Shown here: piece by piece, positions 42,686 to 50,803 of the stretch
Position numbering within the stretch: the stretch's first letter is position 1
Layout: every line of letters starts with the position of its first letter
Assembly (NCBI RefSeq): GCF_038900055.1
Contig: NZ_JBBMQM010000001.1
Span: forward strand, 2,728,001 to 2,792,000
Direction: 5' to 3'
Source of the DNA: Henriciella sp. AS95
Lineage (GTDB): Bacteria; Pseudomonadota; Alphaproteobacteria; Caulobacterales; Hyphomonadaceae
Length of the DNA: 64,000 nucleotides
Position numbers and translations under genes: made by a program
Notes under the pieces: model-generated
Seen by the model: only the letters and a program-made list of their open reading frames with translations
Databases searched by the model: none
Told to the model about the DNA's origin: nothing

Positions 42686-42874
42686 ATGAAAAAAACTGCT
42701 AACATACGCACCGGACGAAACGGAATGACTGATCAGCGCAGACAGCGCCGAGCATTCAATACCGCGATGTCACAAGGCCTCAATTCTACTTACAAGCCTG
42801 CAGAAGGTGGCAGCCGAATGGAAGAATTCCTCGATCTGCTCGAAAAGGCTGATCGAAAGATCTCGAAGATCTGA
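42686..42874 (+). CDS. Small NepR-like protein (possible anti-sigma factor)
   Basis: A 62-residue basic protein. Its C-terminal half (about 27-58) fits the two-helix pattern of NepR, the anti-sigma factor of EcfG: AMSQGLNSTYK (helix one, with G-L-x-x-x-Y) and then EEFLDLLEKADRK (helix two). The spacing from the Tyr to the Phe (12 residues) equals that of canonical NepR, but the linking EP-(V/L)P turn is replaced by AEGGSRM. No phyR, ecfG or kinase gene is adjacent, unlike the classical locus. An EcfG-type promoter stands upstream. It could be a second, non-canonical NepR or a partner-switch modulator; this is a pattern match by eye. Confidence 0.55.
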   Translation: MKKTANIRTGRNGMTDQRRQRRAFNTAMSQGLNSTYKPAEGGSRMEEFLDLLEKADRKISKI

Positions 42875-42988
42875 TCACTGCCGCCCCTGCAGGTTTCTAA
42901 CTTCAATAATCCACTAAACCGGACGCCTTTGACATGCGGGTGTTTCAGGTTTGATATTGACTTCCTCCTCCCATCAAATATCGAAAAA

Positions 42989-43002
42989 TGTAGACAACTA
43001 CA
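42989..43002. promoter_or_regulatory. Perfect inverted repeat upstream of the haem/PQQ dehydrogenase gene
   Basis: TGTAG-ACAA-CTACA lies 40 bases upstream of the start codon, where a repressor would overlap the promoter. It is a candidate operator for one of the flanking TetR proteins. No matching copy was found elsewhere. Confidence 0.4.
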
Positions 43003-43041
43003 ATTAAGCTGATCTGCAAAGTGGACAGCGGGAGGAAAATT

Positions 43042-45045
43042 ATGGCGCAACCGGCGAAACGCGCGCGGCTCGTGCAGGGCGTAATGCCTGTGCCAAGCAG
43101 CTCAAAACACTTTGGCCGCATCCTTGCCGCCTCATTATTCGGCTTGATTGTCAGCGCCTGTTCCGAAAAGCCGGCAGACGACGAAGCGAGCCGGTCCGAA
43201 CCTTCTCAGACGCAAACTGATTCTGACGAGTCGGTCGAAACTGCAGCTGCAGAAGAGATTCACCCCGGTTCAAAAATCTACGCCACGCGATGCGCTGCCT
43301 GCCACGACAATCCCGATACATCCCGCTCTCCTTCTTTCGAAGCCCTGCAAGCGATGAGCCCGACGCAGATCACCTTCTCGCTGACATCGGGCAAAATGCA
43401 GGCGCAGGCCTCAGGGCTCAGCCAGTCCGATATTCGGGACGTTGTGTCGTTTATCGCAGGCGAAGAGGGCGGCGCCTACACAGTGCCCTCCAATGCGATG
43501 TGTGAAGACACGTCGATTTCTTTCGAAAAGACATATGTGGAGCGCTGGGGTCCCGATTTGGGCAACACCCGCTATTACGGCCCGGAACGCAGCACGCTCA
43601 CGAAAACCGATGCCGCAAGCCTCGAAGTCGCCTGGACGCTCGGCCTGCCGAGCGCCTCTGATGTCCGCGGCTACCCGGTCATCACCGAAGATACGGTCTT
43701 TGTCGGCGCCTCGTCGGGCCACGTATTCGCTGTGGACCGGGAGACAGGCTGCACCAAGTGGCACAATGAAGTTGGCGTAAATTTGCGGTCCTCGCTTTCA
43801 CTCGGCGAAGTTGACGGCAAACCAGCCATACTGTTCCAGGACGGTGCAACCAATGTCCATGCGCTCGACGGCGCGACAGGCGAAGCGCTCTGGTCCAAAC
43901 GAGCTGGCGTCATGCCGGAAAATATGGGCACAGGCAGCCCTGTCCAGATCGGCGATCAGATCATCGTCCCCCTTTCAGCCATTGATGTCGGCGCCGCCGG
44001 CGATCCGAATTATGAGTGCTGCAAGGGTCACGGCGCCGTGACGGCCATCAGCGCCGAAGATGGTGAGCGCCTTTGGGAAGCCCACATGACCGAGGACGCC
44101 GTTCCAACGACGAAATCATCGGTCGGCACACAGCTCTACGGCCCAGCCGGCGCACCCGTCTGGACGACACCGACGATCGATGCCGAGAATAACCGCATCT
44201 ATATCGGCACGGGCGAGAACACGTCCGCCCCCGCAACCGATACCAGCGATGCCATCATGGCGCTCGACCTGGAGACTGGCGATGTGATCTGGACGTATCA
44301 GGCGACCGAACAGGACATGTTCAACATGGCCTGTAGCGGCTTCGGCCCGGACGGCCCCAACTGTCCCAAGCCAAAAGGCCCGGATCTCGATTTCGGCGGG
44401 TCAGTCTCACTCACCAAGCTCGCTGACGGCACCGATGTAATCGTCGGTGGCCAGAAGTCAGGCGTCGTGCATGTCGTCACCGCGGACACGGGCGAACTCA
44501 TCTGGAAAACACGCGTCTCAGCCGGATCAGCGCTCGGAGGCATTCACTGGGGCCTGACCGTTGCCAATGGCGTCGTGTTCGCGCCCTCCTCCGACCCCGA
44601 TTTTCCGTTGCCGAATTACGATCCGAAACCCGGCCTCTATGCGCTCGATCTGGAAACCGGCGACGTGTTGTGGAGCCACGCGGCGAGCCGCACCTGCCCT
44701 GAAGGCGCTGTTCCAACACGCGGCGGCGGCGACAACCCTTACCCGGATTGCGTTTTCCAGTACGGCTATTCAGCCGCTCCAGCATCCAATGACGAACTCG
44801 TCTTCGTCGGCGCTCTGGACGGCATGATGCGCGCTTTCGACGCCGAAACGGGCGACGTTGTCTGGGAATACGACACGGTCCAGGCATTCGACTCGGTCAA
44901 TGGTGTGGAAGCGCATGGCGGGGCAATCGACAATGCCGGGCCAGCCCTGGCTGGCGACATGCTGTTCGTGCCATCCGGCTATGCCGCATTCGGCCAGATG
45001 CCTGGCAATGCCTTCATTGCGTTCCGCACATCTCAGGGAGACTGA
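43042..45045 (+). CDS. Haem c/PQQ dehydrogenase lipoprotein (polyvinyl-alcohol-dehydrogenase type)
   Basis: A 667-residue exported oxidoreductase. A long basic n-region leads to the lipobox IVSAC (Cys40). A cytochrome c domain has CAACH at 84-88 and a probable axial Met in SGKMQAQ. A PQQ-type eight-bladed propeller follows, with blade phrases such as FAVDRETGCTKW, ALDGATGEALW, ALDLETGDVIW and AFDAETGDVVWEYD. Adjacent cysteines 326-327 (YECCKGHG) resemble the vicinal disulfide beside PQQ in quinoprotein alcohol dehydrogenases. Domain order (haem first) and DVG-x-GDPNYECC match cytochrome-type polyvinyl alcohol dehydrogenase. It probably oxidises an alcohol or polyol and passes electrons to a cytochrome. 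GGGAGGAAA precedes the ATG. It heads a six-gene operon. Confidence 0.87.
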   Translation: MAQPAKRARLVQGVMPVPSSSKHFGRILAASLFGLIVSACSEKPADDEASRSEPSQTQTDSDESVETAAAEEIHPGSKIYATRCAACHDNPDTSRSPSFEALQAMSPTQITFSLTSGKMQAQASGLSQSDIRDVVSFIAGEEGGAYTVPSNAMCEDTSISFEKTYVERWGPDLGNTRYYGPERSTLTKTDAASLEVAWTLGLPSASDVRGYPVITEDTVFVGASSGHVFAVDRETGCTKWHNEVGVNLRSSLSLGEVDGKPAILFQDGATNVHALDGATGEALWSKRAGVMPENMGTGSPVQIGDQIIVPLSAIDVGAAGDPNYECCKGHGAVTAISAEDGERLWEAHMTEDAVPTTKSSVGTQLYGPAGAPVWTTPTIDAENNRIYIGTGENTSAPATDTSDAIMALDLETGDVIWTYQATEQDMFNMACSGFGPDGPNCPKPKGPDLDFGGSVSLTKLADGTDVIVGGQKSGVVHVVTADTGELIWKTRVSAGSALGGIHWGLTVANGVVFAPSSDPDFPLPNYDPKPGLYALDLETGDVLWSHAASRTCPEGAVPTRGGGDNPYPDCVFQYGYSAAPASNDELVFVGALDGMMRAFDAETGDVVWEYDTVQAFDSVNGVEAHGGAIDNAGPALAGDMLFVPSGYAAFGQMPGNAFIAFRTSQGD

Positions 45046-45048
45046 ACG

Positions 45049-45537
45049 ATGCATATAAAAGATCTACTGATGTCTGCTGCGATTGTCGGCATGCTCGCGA
45101 CCACGGCGTCCTGCTCTGGCGGCAATGAGGCCAGCTCTGACGATGATCATGCAGGCGAGCCTGCCCACGTCGTCGCCATGCACAACTTCATGAATGAGGA
45201 GATCGACGTCGTCGCCGACAAGATCTGGGACAAACAAGGCTACATCATTACCGTCGAGGGCGAGGAAAAACTGTTTCCGACGACCGATGAAGGTTGGCAG
45301 GCCGTCGCCGACGCTGCCGACGAAATGGCCGCTCTCTCCGAAGTGCTTGCGACGGAAAAATACAGCCTCGGTGAGCAGGACTGGGTGACCTATTCCGAAG
45401 GTCTCGCGGTCGCAGCTGAACAGGTCAAGGGCGCTGCCATCGCACAGGACGAGGAAGCGGTCTTTGAAGCCGGCGGCCTGATGTACCGCGTCTGTCGCTC
45501 CTGCCATGAGCGTTTCCGCACATATGGAGAAAACTGA
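45049..45537 (+). CDS. Cytochrome c'-like lipoprotein
   Basis: A 162-residue protein with lipobox ATTASC (Cys22) and a helical body. The haem motif CRSCH sits at residues 149-153, near the C-terminus, as in cytochrome c'/cytochrome c-556-type four-helix bundles. His or Met ligands in the first helix (VVAMHNFMNEEI) are candidates for the sixth position. It begins four bases after the dehydrogenase stop and is likely its electron acceptor. That partnership is inference from operon order. Confidence 0.82.
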   Translation: MHIKDLLMSAAIVGMLATTASCSGGNEASSDDDHAGEPAHVVAMHNFMNEEIDVVADKIWDKQGYIITVEGEEKLFPTTDEGWQAVADAADEMAALSEVLATEKYSLGEQDWVTYSEGLAVAAEQVKGAAIAQDEEAVFEAGGLMYRVCRSCHERFRTYGEN

Positions 45538-45542
45538 AGACC

Positions 45543-46292
45543 ATGCCCTGCCTGGTCTCACATCCCCCACACCGGGATATCCTGCCAGTTACGACGCGGA
45601 CACTGGCAATGTTTGCCTGCCTGTGCTCCGCACTGGTGTGGGGGATGTTTTATCCAGCGCTCGCCCATGATGTATCGCAATCCAATGCGAAGTTTGTCGA
45701 AGCGGTCAGCGGCCCGGCTCCAATCCCGTTTCTGTACCTTGGCGCCAAGCACATGGTCACGGGCCTGGACCACGTTTTCTTTCTGATCGGAGTCGTCTTT
45801 TTCCTGCGCCGGTTCCGCGACATCGTTATTTATGTCTCGCTCTTTACGCTTGGCCACAGCCTGACACTGCTTGTCGGCGTCCTCGCCAACATCTCGGTCA
45901 ATGTCTATCTGATCGACGCGCTGATCGGCCTGTCCGTTGTCTACAAGGCCTTCGAAAACCTTGGCGGTTTCAGGAAGCTTTTCGGCAGCAGCCTGGATAT
46001 GCGCGCGGCCGTCTTTGGTTTCGGCCTGTTTCATGGACTCGGCCTCGCCACAAAGCTTCAGGCGCTTTCCATGGATGATAACGGCCTGCTGGTGAACCTC
46101 ATCTCATTCAATATCGGCGTCGAGATTGGACAGGTTCTCGTCCTGCTCGTGGTCGTCTGGCTGCTCAACATCTGGCGCGAAAGCCCGCACTTCGAGACGC
46201 ATGCCCGGTACGCCAACATCGCGCTCATGATGGGTGGTTTTGTCCTCATCGGCCAACACCTCGCCGGCTTCTTCGCAGGAGGATCGGCATGA
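45543..46292 (+). CDS. HupE/UreJ family membrane protein
   Basis: A 249-residue protein with six or seven membrane helices. The family phrases are FLYLGAKHMVTGLDHVFFLIG, FTLGHSLTL, and FGFGLFHGLGLATKL. These His-Asp-His clusters in HupE/UreJ proteins are linked to nickel or other metal uptake. The start is uncertain: the ATG at 45543 gives a long n-region before the first helix, and ATG 45609 is an alternative. It follows the cytochrome gene by five bases and overlaps the next gene by four. A metal-supply or unknown role for the oxidase system is inferred. Confidence 0.85.
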   Translation: MPCLVSHPPHRDILPVTTRTLAMFACLCSALVWGMFYPALAHDVSQSNAKFVEAVSGPAPIPFLYLGAKHMVTGLDHVFFLIGVVFFLRRFRDIVIYVSLFTLGHSLTLLVGVLANISVNVYLIDALIGLSVVYKAFENLGGFRKLFGSSLDMRAAVFGFGLFHGLGLATKLQALSMDDNGLLVNLISFNIGVEIGQVLVLLVVVWLLNIWRESPHFETHARYANIALMMGGFVLIGQHLAGFFAGGSA

Positions 46293-46837
46293 CTGACACG
46301 ACGGCAGACAGAAATCTGGGCTGGCCCGTGCTCGCCAGCCTCGCCGGCGCAGCCTTCCTGCTGATCTTCTGGATCCTGCCCGCCGAACATGGAATCGACC
46401 CTACAGGCTTCGGCAAGCTCACGGGGCTGACCAGCCTCACCGCTGAAGAAGAGCACGCCTTCGAAGCCGCCGACGCCAAACCCGTCACCATTACAGAAAG
46501 CTTCGAGCTGCTCGGCTTTGAATCGCTCGAATATAAGGTCGACCTTGATGAGCATGCCGGCATGGTATTCAGCTGGTCAGCCTCAGCACCGCTGCACTAT
46601 GACATGCACGCCGAACCATCGGGCGCCGAAGACGGCGAAGCCTATAGCTATGCGGCCGGCGACGCGGCCCGTCAGGATGGCACCTATCTCGCCGAATTCC
46701 AGGGCGAACATGGCTGGTACTGGGCCAATGAAACCGCCGAACCAATCACTGTTGAACTGAGCGTTACCGGCTTCTTCGCCGCCACGACGCTATATCGCGA
46801 TGGCAATGCCATCAGCCAATCAATGCCAAAGGAGTAA
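46289..46837 (+). CDS. Membrane-anchored periplasmic protein next to HupE
   Basis: A 182-residue protein with one N-terminal anchor helix (WPVLASLAGAAFLLIFWIL) and a beta-rich periplasmic domain. The domain has the phrases YKVDLDEHAGMVFSWSA, PLHYDMHAEPSGAED and FQGEHGWYWANET. This matches the uncharacterised transmembrane-anchor proteins often encoded beside HupE-family genes. His, Met and Trp residues in the domain could bind copper or another metal (speculative). It overlaps the HupE gene by four bases and is followed three bases later by the first DUF6644-like gene. Confidence 0.75.
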   Translation: MTDTTADRNLGWPVLASLAGAAFLLIFWILPAEHGIDPTGFGKLTGLTSLTAEEEHAFEAADAKPVTITESFELLGFESLEYKVDLDEHAGMVFSWSASAPLHYDMHAEPSGAEDGEAYSYAAGDAARQDGTYLAEFQGEHGWYWANETAEPITVELSVTGFFAATTLYRDGNAISQSMPKE

Positions 46838-46840
46838 GGG

Positions 46841-47410
46841 ATGAGGGACTTCTTCTTATGGATGAACGAGACGCCATGGAGTGTGGCGCTTCGCGAGTCC
46901 TTTTACGTCTGGCCGATGCTGGAGGCGAGCCACGTCATGTCGCTCATGCTCTTCGTCGGCACGATCATCATGGTCGACCTGCGAATGTTGGGACTTGTCT
47001 ACAAGACTGTGCCCCTGTCGGAGATGGACAAGCGTATTCTGCCACTGACCGTCGCAGGGTTTATCCTGCTTCTGGTGACCGGCCTCTTGCTCTTCTACGC
47101 AAAGCCCATGGTCTATTATCACAGCGTCTTTTTCCGCGTGAAAATGCTGCTCATTTTGGCCGCGATGACCAACATTCTCGTCTATCATTTCCGGATTCAG
47201 AAGGACATGGAGAAGTGGGACAGCGACCCCAAGCCACCGCGCAGCACCCGCATCTCGGCGATGATTTCTCTTTCGGCCTGGATCTTCGTCGTGATCACCG
47301 GACGGATGATCGCCTATGACTGGTACAATTGCGAAAAACTCGAGCCGGGCAGCCTGCTCTCGACCTTCGCAGATTGCCAACCCATCGAATACGCAGACGT
47401 GACGGAGTAA
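46841..47410 (+). CDS. DUF6644-like membrane protein (copy 1)
   Basis: A 189-residue protein with four membrane helices. Recurrent features are WPMLEASHVMSLMLFVGTIIMVDLRMLGL, split near residues 24-52, LPLTVAGFILLLVTGLLLFYAKP, and a last helix with GRMIAYDW. Conserved His residues (SHVMS, YYHSVFF) could ligate haem b, as in small cytochrome b-like proteins, but this is not shown. It is followed by a second relative five bases later. Confidence 0.72.
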   Translation: MRDFFLWMNETPWSVALRESFYVWPMLEASHVMSLMLFVGTIIMVDLRMLGLVYKTVPLSEMDKRILPLTVAGFILLLVTGLLLFYAKPMVYYHSVFFRVKMLLILAAMTNILVYHFRIQKDMEKWDSDPKPPRSTRISAMISLSAWIFVVITGRMIAYDWYNCEKLEPGSLLSTFADCQPIEYADVTE

Positions 47411-47415
47411 GCGCC

Positions 47416-48093
47416 ATGGCCACATGCTATTATGAAGGCGAGCCATATGATTGCTCGTTCACCGACAAGTTCTTCCTGCCAATCGCGGACAGCATCGATC
47501 AGTCCGGCATTGCGACAGCAGTGAAGGATTCAATGACCATTGTTCCGTGGGCCGGGTCTTTCCACCTGCTCGCGCTCGCTCTGCTGGGCGGGGCGATCAT
47601 CATGTCTGACCTGCGGGTTATTGGCCCGGGGCTGCACACACAGTCGCCGCTCAGCCTGAACCGGAAAATGAGGCCATTTCTGATCGGCGCCGTCATCGTC
47701 CTGATTATCAGCGGCGTGCTACTGGCGCTCGGTGAGGTGATGAAGCTGTTCTACAGCCCGCCCTATTGGGTGAAGATGGCGTCGCTCGTCAGCGCCCTGC
47801 TCTTCACGTTCGGCACACGCGACAGCCTGATCAAGAACAATGGAAAGCTGACGCCGATTGCCATCGCCTTTGGTGTTGTCTCACTCGTGCTCTGGGCGTG
47901 GGTCTTCATCGCGCTCACCAGCCTTCTGGCGCGCGTGGCGTTCCTGATCATGATTGCCGGGCTTGGCCTGCTGGTCTGGCTATCGGGCCGCGGCGCCGAC
48001 TCGATGCCGCTCATGGCACGCCTTGGCTCTGCGACGACCATCGCGCTCTGGATGACGACAGCCGTCGCCGGACGCTGGATCGCATTCTGGTAA
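47416..48093 (+). CDS. DUF6644-like membrane protein (copy 2)
   Basis: A 225-residue relative of the preceding protein, with the parallel phrase SFHLLALALLGGAIIMSDLRVIG and MRPFLIGAVIVLIISGVLLALGE. It has extra helices in the C-terminal half and ends GRWIAFW, echoing GRMIAYDW of copy 1. The start 47416 has GGAG at good spacing; a longer upstream frame overlaps copy 1 and is unlikely. It is the last gene of the operon and is followed by a terminator. The pair may form a heteromeric membrane quinone or haem module (inference). Confidence 0.74.
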   Translation: MATCYYEGEPYDCSFTDKFFLPIADSIDQSGIATAVKDSMTIVPWAGSFHLLALALLGGAIIMSDLRVIGPGLHTQSPLSLNRKMRPFLIGAVIVLIISGVLLALGEVMKLFYSPPYWVKMASLVSALLFTFGTRDSLIKNNGKLTPIAIAFGVVSLVLWAWVFIALTSLLARVAFLIMIAGLGLLVWLSGRGADSMPLMARLGSATTIALWMTTAVAGRWIAFW

Positions 48094-48123
48094 AAGCGTC
48101 AGCCAACTCAAAACCCATCAAAG

Positions 48124-48155
48124 AAAAAGCCGCCCCGGCATGGGGGCGGCTTCTT
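48124..48155. terminator. Rho-independent terminator between converging operons
   Basis: GAAAAAGCCGCCCC pairs with GGGGCGGCTTCTTC around a short loop, with A and T tracts on either side. It separates the plus-strand PQQ operon from the minus-strand DUF6152 operon and can serve both. Confidence 0.85.
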
Positions 48156-48177
48156 CGTTTCTGACTAAGCGCCAGCG

Positions 48178-48666
48178 TTACATGTCTTCCGCATCCGGCA
48201 GCTCAGTCTGGACGGGGCCGCGCTCACGCGGGTCAGTGCCGTCCTTCGGTGCACCGGTGCCGCTCGAGCCCATGAAGATCTTCTCGCCGTTGGACAGCGT
48301 GATGTCGCGGCCATTTGCCTTGCAGGCTGGGGCACAGAGGCGGTCCTTGGACTGGTAACCACGCACGATAATCGGCGTGCCAGGCGTCAGGGACTTCTTG
48401 TTGAGGCCTGCACGTAGGAGGGTGTTCGGCGTGCCGCCTTCAACCATCCATGCGACGGTTTCCTCAGAGTCTTCCTCTTCGGCGGCGAGGTGGATCCAGG
48501 TGTGCGGATTGACCCACTCCACCTTGGTGACTTCACCGCGCAGAAGAACCGGCGCTTCAGCGTCGAATTCTGCGGAGAAAGCATGGTGAGCGCTGGCAGC
48601 CCCGACAATCGCGAGAGAACCAGCTGCGACGCCTGCGAGGGCGTAAAGCTTGTTGTTCAGTTTCAT
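48178..48666 (-). CDS. DUF6152 family secreted protein
   Basis: A 162-residue protein with a signal peptide (MKLNNKLYALAGVAAGSLAI, cleavage after ASA). The mature N-terminus is HHAFSAEFD, then an OB-like fold with LLRGEVTKVEWVNPHTWIHL, the family hallmark. Two Cys in RLCAPACKANGRD and the N-terminal HH could bind metal. The family is commonly near DUF6644 and PQQ genes in sphingomonads and relatives. Start 48666 has GGGAGAC. It is the third gene of a three-gene minus-strand set. Confidence 0.82.
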   Translation of the reverse strand: MKLNNKLYALAGVAAGSLAIVGAASAHHAFSAEFDAEAPVLLRGEVTKVEWVNPHTWIHLAAEEEDSEETVAWMVEGGTPNTLLRAGLNKKSLTPGTPIIVRGYQSKDRLCAPACKANGRDITLSNGEKIFMGSSGTGAPKDGTDPRERGPVQTELPDAEDM

Positions 48667-48730
48667 TTCAATGTCTCCCATTGGTTCAGGTAAGGTGCGG
48701 CAGAACTTGCTGATCCTGCCGCCTGCCTTC

Positions 48731-49768
48731 TCACTTCGAGCCGCCGGCTGATGCCGCGTCTTGTTCTTGCCGGCGTGCACCGGCAAGGATGCCTGGAAGC
48801 GAATAGTTCGCCTCGTGGCATGCGTACTCATAGATTGGCCCTTCAGATTTCCGGAGGATCATTTCCCCCTTCCACTTCTGGGTAAAGATTTCCGGGTCCT
48901 CGACCCAGAACTCATAGAAGATTTCATCATCGGATATCCGCGTGAAATGCTCTGTGACTTTTGCGTCCGACGACATGTAGAGCCGGTGGCGCGTTGCTGC
49001 TCGAAGCGAAATGTCGGGCTCGAAGTTGGTGGTCTCGACGACGAGCGTGTCGCCATCCCAGTAGCCAACAGAATCGCCGAGCCACTGGTCCATCATTTCC
49101 GGACGATGTTCTTCATTGAGGCGGATCATCCGGGTCTGGTGGTTCATCTCGACCACGATGGCGACTTTGTCAGGTGCCTGCACGATCTGGTAATTGTTGT
49201 TGTACAGCACGTTGAGCATTGGCGGTCCGCCCGTCGAGCCGAACCCGACCGTGCAACGCTCCGCCGCAGCGCGGACTTCAGGATTGTCGAAGTCTTCGCG
49301 CTGTTCGATCAGGCGATCCTCGGCCATTTTGCGGCCTGCTTCGGTATATGGAAGCTTGCCGTCCGCAGGCTCGACAATCCAGGTAGAGCGGTAGTCGCCG
49401 CGCACCTTTGCCAGAGAGGACCCAAAGTCCATCCAGAAGCGGTTGTAGCCACCGACGCCCTCACCGCCTGCCTTGAGAGCGGGCGCATCAGGGTCGGTCG
49501 GTGCATTATCGGCTTCAGCAGAGGCCTCGACCATTCCAGCCATCATCATGGCCTGCTTCTCCGGCACGATGACCGGCAAATTGTCCGGCTTTTCCAGCGT
49601 AGTCAGAGATGCGTTGGTCCAGATGCCCTGCATGTTGGGTGTTCCATCCGCCATGCGCGGCGGCTCATAATCTGTCTCTGGCGGTTCCGCCATCGCAGCC
49701 GGCGCTACCATGACAGCAGCCATTGCAGTCGCAGAAGCAGCGAGGAGTGATTTCATCGTCAGTCTCAT
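48731..49768 (-). CDS. Secreted protein of unknown function (GYWDGDTLVVET family, copy 1)
   Basis: A 345-residue protein with a signal peptide (MKSLLAASATAMAAVMVAPA, cleavage after AMA). The phrases DGTPNMQGIWTN, MRMIRL-like NHQTRMIRLNEEHRP, GDSVGYWDGDTLVVETTNF and HFTRISDDEIFYEFWVEDPE are those of a widespread uncharacterised group of proteobacterial secreted proteins. Its neighbour shares the core, so they are paralogues. A cysteine pair (ERCTVGF, YACHEANY) may be bridged. It overlaps the upstream gene by four bases. Possible sugar or ligand binding is unproven. Confidence 0.78.
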   Translation of the reverse strand: MRLTMKSLLAASATAMAAVMVAPAAMAEPPETDYEPPRMADGTPNMQGIWTNASLTTLEKPDNLPVIVPEKQAMMMAGMVEASAEADNAPTDPDAPALKAGGEGVGGYNRFWMDFGSSLAKVRGDYRSTWIVEPADGKLPYTEAGRKMAEDRLIEQREDFDNPEVRAAAERCTVGFGSTGGPPMLNVLYNNNYQIVQAPDKVAIVVEMNHQTRMIRLNEEHRPEMMDQWLGDSVGYWDGDTLVVETTNFEPDISLRAATRHRLYMSSDAKVTEHFTRISDDEIFYEFWVEDPEIFTQKWKGEMILRKSEGPIYEYACHEANYSLPGILAGARRQEQDAASAGGSK

Positions 49769-50628
49769 TTCAGCGGCTCCTTGCGTAGATGTCCGTGGAG
49801 CTTTTCCTCCACAAAGGGAACGCAGTTAAAGTCTTCAATTCGCGCGTCCGCGCCGACGAGACGATAAAGCGTCATGTTCAACGTAACAGGCTCGGAGAAG
49901 GTCTCCGGGTCTTCAATGGTCGCGCTATAGTCAATGTGATCATTGTCGATGCGCGTATAGCGCTCGGTGACTTTCGCCATGGCCGAATAGTGATTGCCAG
50001 AACGGTCCAGCCAGGATGACCCATTCTGTCCGGTCACTTCGATGACGAATGTATCACCGTCCCAATAGCCGTAGGACTGCCCCATCCAGCTATCGACGGG
50101 CGCTTCACCCGGATCCGTCAGGAAGATATTGCGCACCGTGTTCGCATATTCATACACGATCAGCATTTGCTCATCATTCTGAATGATCTCAAACGGATGC
50201 GGCATATATGTGGCGCGTGGCACACCCGGCATGTAACACTTGGCTTCCGGATCGTTATTTGCCCAGTCGGCGACGTTTTCAGCGACCTTCTCTTCTCCGC
50301 CCGGCAGATAAGGCAGCGTCTGACGACCCTCTATGACGCTCGGCCCTGGCGGTATCGCACCAACAGCGCCCATCGCCAGCACGTTCTTGGCCGGGACAGG
50401 CCCATGTGGCCCCTCGCGCAGCTGGTAGGCGTGCTGAGCGTCATGCGCCTCAACATTGTCATTGGCGGTATTGAGCACCTGCCAGACACCCGACAGACTT
50501 TTCTGCACTTCCGGCTCGGCGGGCTCTACTGGTGCGGCAATGGCCGTCTGACCACTGGCAGACGGTTCAACCGCCGCGCACCCTGTGAATAGACTGACTG
50601 CACTCACAGCCAGCATCAGATTTCTCAT
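49765..50628 (-). CDS. Secreted lipoprotein of unknown function (GYWDGDTFVIEV family, copy 2)
   Basis: A 287-residue lipoprotein (lipobox SLFTGC, Cys17). A Pro/Glu/Ala linker leads to a domain similar to the downstream protein: SLSGVWQVLN, MLIVYEYANTVRNIFL, GQSYGYWDGDTFVIEVTG and RYTRIDNDHIDYSATIEDPETF. It heads the three-gene minus-strand operon. The TetR operators, if real, may control it. The signal and fold suggest an outer- or inner-membrane-attached binding or scaffold protein, but the function is unknown. Confidence 0.78.
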   Translation of the reverse strand: MRNLMLAVSAVSLFTGCAAVEPSASGQTAIAAPVEPAEPEVQKSLSGVWQVLNTANDNVEAHDAQHAYQLREGPHGPVPAKNVLAMGAVGAIPPGPSVIEGRQTLPYLPGGEEKVAENVADWANNDPEAKCYMPGVPRATYMPHPFEIIQNDEQMLIVYEYANTVRNIFLTDPGEAPVDSWMGQSYGYWDGDTFVIEVTGQNGSSWLDRSGNHYSAMAKVTERYTRIDNDHIDYSATIEDPETFSEPVTLNMTLYRLVGADARIEDFNCVPFVEEKLHGHLRKEPLK

Positions 50629-50726
50629 ATGTTTCCTCCCCTGAAGTTCCGTTTAGCCGGAACTGGATCTGCCATTTATTTTTTCGGCTTTGTGCTTCTC
50701 CGATAGAGAAGCTGCATCATGTACAC

Positions 50727-50762
50727 AGTTAGTGATATCTGACTACATAAATGTCAATTCTT
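50727..50762 (-). promoter_or_regulatory. Candidate promoter and operator of the secreted-protein operon
   Basis: On the minus strand a perfect TTGACA (50757-50762) lies about 130 bases upstream of the start codon, with no good -10 to match. Next to it is the imperfect palindrome AGTTAG-TGATAT-CTGACT (50727-50744, 5 of 6 arm positions paired), within which TTAGTGATA matches the TATCACTAA word upstream of TetR paralogue 1. Confidence 0.35.
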
Positions 50763-50803
50763 GATCTTCGGTTCGAGGTCAATTTCTCGTGACCGATCCG
50801 TTC

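Noticed and set aside
48761..49750. A 329-codon plus-strand frame opposite the secreted GYWDGDT protein
   Set aside because: It has no signal or family features. The minus-strand frame has a signal peptide, conserved phrases and operon coupling.
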